Shown here: piece after piece, positions 39,802 to 40,788 of the stretch
How positions within the stretch are numbered: position 1 is the first letter of the stretch
How the letters are laid out: the number at the start of each line of letters is the position of its first letter
NCBI GenBank assembly: GCA_002699025.1
Contig: PABA01000171.1
Span: 1-40,788, forward strand
Length of the DNA stretch: 40,788 nucleotides
Reading direction: 5' to 3'
From: Sandaracinus sp.
GTDB lineage: Bacteria > Myxococcota_A > Polyangia > Polyangiales > Houyiibacteriaceae
Position numbers and translations under genes: made by a program
The notes under the pieces: generated by a model
The model's input: only the letters and a program-made list of their open reading frames with translations
What the model was told of the DNA's origin: nothing
Databases searched by the model: none

Positions 39802-40515
39802 GTGCTCACACTCGTCGTCGGCAACAAGAACTACTCGTCCTGGTCGCTCCGGGCCTGGCTCTACCTCGAGGAGGCGGGCGTGCCCTTCACGGAGCTGCGC
39901 ATCCCGCTCTTCCAGGGCGAGGACTGGCGCGAGCGGGTGCGTGCGTTCCACCCGGCGGGGCGCCTGCCGGCGCTGGTGGACGGGCCGCTCGAGGAGGGCG
40001 TGCCGGCCGAGGGCGCGGTGCGCGTGTGGGACAGCGGGGCGATCATCGAGTACGTGCGGGCGACGCGCGAGACGAAGTGCGGTTGGCCGGAGGAGCCCCG
40101 GGCGATGGCGTGGGCGATGAGCCTGGCGGCCGAGATGCACGGGGGCTTCCTCGGGGTGCGCGCGGAGCTGCCGATGAACGTGCGGGCGTCGAAGCCGGGG
40201 CGCTTCGAGCAGCTCTCGGCGAAGGCGCGGCTCGAGGTGGAGCGGATCCGGGCGATGTGGGGCGAGTGCCTGGCGGCGTCGGGCGGGCCCTACCTCTTCG
40301 GGGAGGCGATGACGATCGCGGACGTGATGTACGCGCCGGTGGCGTCGCGCTTCCGGACCTACGCGATCGAGCTGGCGCCGGAGCTGGAGGCGTACGTGGA
40401 GGCGATCCACGCGCGGCCGGCGATGAAGCGCTGGGTGGAAGAGGCGGCGGCGGAGGAGGAGCACCTGCCCTTCGTGGACGCGCTGAAGAGCGACCTCCCA
40501 CCAGCGCTGGGCTGA
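39802..40515 (+). CDS. Glutathione S-transferase family protein
   Basis: A 237-residue soluble protein. The N-terminal thioredoxin-like domain starts LTLVVGNKNYSSWSLRAWLY, a signature of a common bacterial GST group in which the Ser following the first strand is the likely glutathione-activating residue. FHPAGRLPALVDG is the cis-Pro loop that binds glutathione. The C-terminal helical domain contains YLFGEAMTIADVMYAPVASR, with the N-capping ITIAD-like motif typical of the fold. It would conjugate or reduce an electrophile with glutathione. The GTG start at 39802 is the only one giving the complete first strand. It has no operon partner and is followed by a clear terminator. Confidence 0.9.
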   Translation: MLTLVVGNKNYSSWSLRAWLYLEEAGVPFTELRIPLFQGEDWRERVRAFHPAGRLPALVDGPLEEGVPAEGAVRVWDSGAIIEYVRATRETKCGWPEEPRAMAWAMSLAAEMHGGFLGVRAELPMNVRASKPGRFEQLSAKARLEVERIRAMWGECLAASGGPYLFGEAMTIADVMYAPVASRFRTYAIELAPELEAYVEAIHARPAMKRWVEEAAAEEEHLPFVDALKSDLPPALG

Positions 40516-40554
40516 GCGGCGACGACGGCTTCGCCGCCGCCGCCGCTCTGCGGG

Positions 40555-40576
40555 GCGCGCGCTATCGCGCGCTTTT
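40555..40576 (+). terminator. Intrinsic terminator after the GST gene
   Basis: GCGCGCG-CTAT-CGCGCGC is a perfect 7-bp stem followed directly by TTTT, 40 bp after the GST stop. It is the best intrinsic terminator in the window. Confidence 0.75.
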
Positions 40577-40732
40577 GGGGGGGATGCCGGGGGAGCTGTG
40601 GGGACCCGGGCATCGGCGCGGAGGTGGGGCTTCGGGGTGGTGGGGCGGATGGGGGTCGGGGAACTGGGGGGCGTGGGACGGGGCGTACGGCGGAATGGGT
40701 TCGTGCGTTGTGGCTCGGTTCCCTCGCGCCGT

Positions 40733-40788
40733 CGTCCTCGTCCTCGTGCACGTGCACGTGCACGTGCACGTGCACGAGGACGAGGACG
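40733..40788. repeat. Perfect 56-bp palindrome at the window end
   Basis: CGTCCTCGTCCTC, then five (GTGCAC) units, then GAGGACGAGGACG. Both arms match exactly, with the centre between 40760 and 40761. It reaches the last base, so it may extend further. No gene is supported from 40516 to the end. Confidence 0.9.

Noticed and set aside
36994-40464. 1156-codon minus-strand frame opposite the glucosidase and GST genes
   Set aside because: Antisense shadow; the plus strand carries conserved GH63 and GST motifs.

Overview
The window is very GC-rich DNA (by eye above 70% GC) from a Gram-negative bacterium. It is most likely a myxobacterium of the Polyangia/Sandaracinaceae type. The evidence is a MopE-like Cys- and Gly-rich secreted protein, lipoproteins with DAGP-repeat linkers, many short lipoproteins, a eukaryote-like Ser/Thr kinase with PEGA-like and AgmX-like parts, a single-domain response regulator, a class-I-like HMG-CoA reductase, and many coding frames open on several strands. 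The assignment is an inference from gene style; no rRNA, tRNA, CRISPR array or insertion sequence was seen.

Layout. 1-5.2 kb: end of a MopE-like secreted protein, a Cys-rich lipoprotein, a predicted outer-membrane barrel and a lipoprotein whose 5' end is tandemly duplicated, leaving an orphan 31-codon signal peptide. 5.2-12.7 kb: two very large adjacent paralogues with TPR, DUF3857 and transglutaminase-like parts; the upstream one keeps the Cys-His-Asp triad and the downstream one has lost all three residues. 12.9-17.1 kb: a UbiA-family phosphoribosyltransferase, a small lipoprotein, an FG-GAP-like lipoprotein and an outer-membrane protein. 17.2-23.4 kb: a coiled-coil protein, a 19-bp minisatellite, a flavin reductase, a coupled membrane protein/metallophosphoesterase pair, a 172-bp tandem repeat, an orphan acyl carrier protein, a STAS-like protein and an HSL-type esterase with a palindromic operator. 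23.5-29.7 kb: PhoD-type phosphatase, then a lipid block of PaaX-like regulator coupled to a fatty-acid desaturase and facing an acyl-CoA dehydrogenase. 29.9-33.8 kb: signalling genes (pseudo-receiver protein, lipoprotein, single receiver, Ser/Thr kinase). 34.0-40.5 kb: HMG-CoA reductase, glucose-dehydrogenase-like MDR enzyme, GH63-type glucosidase and a GST. The window ends in a perfect 56-bp palindrome.

Two genome-style features stand out. First, about ten genes have a TAnnnT-like -10 hexamer ending only 6-8 nt before the start codon, which predicts leaderless or near-leaderless transcripts. Second, the gaps are filled with tandem duplications and a dispersed hexamer element, (GTGCCC/CTGCCC)n, with a conserved GAAACC edge. 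No complete defence or biosynthetic system is obvious. The most promising new biology is the active/inactive transglutaminase pair, the pseudo-receiver with a CECP domain, and the HMG-CoA reductase with an added N-terminal domain.
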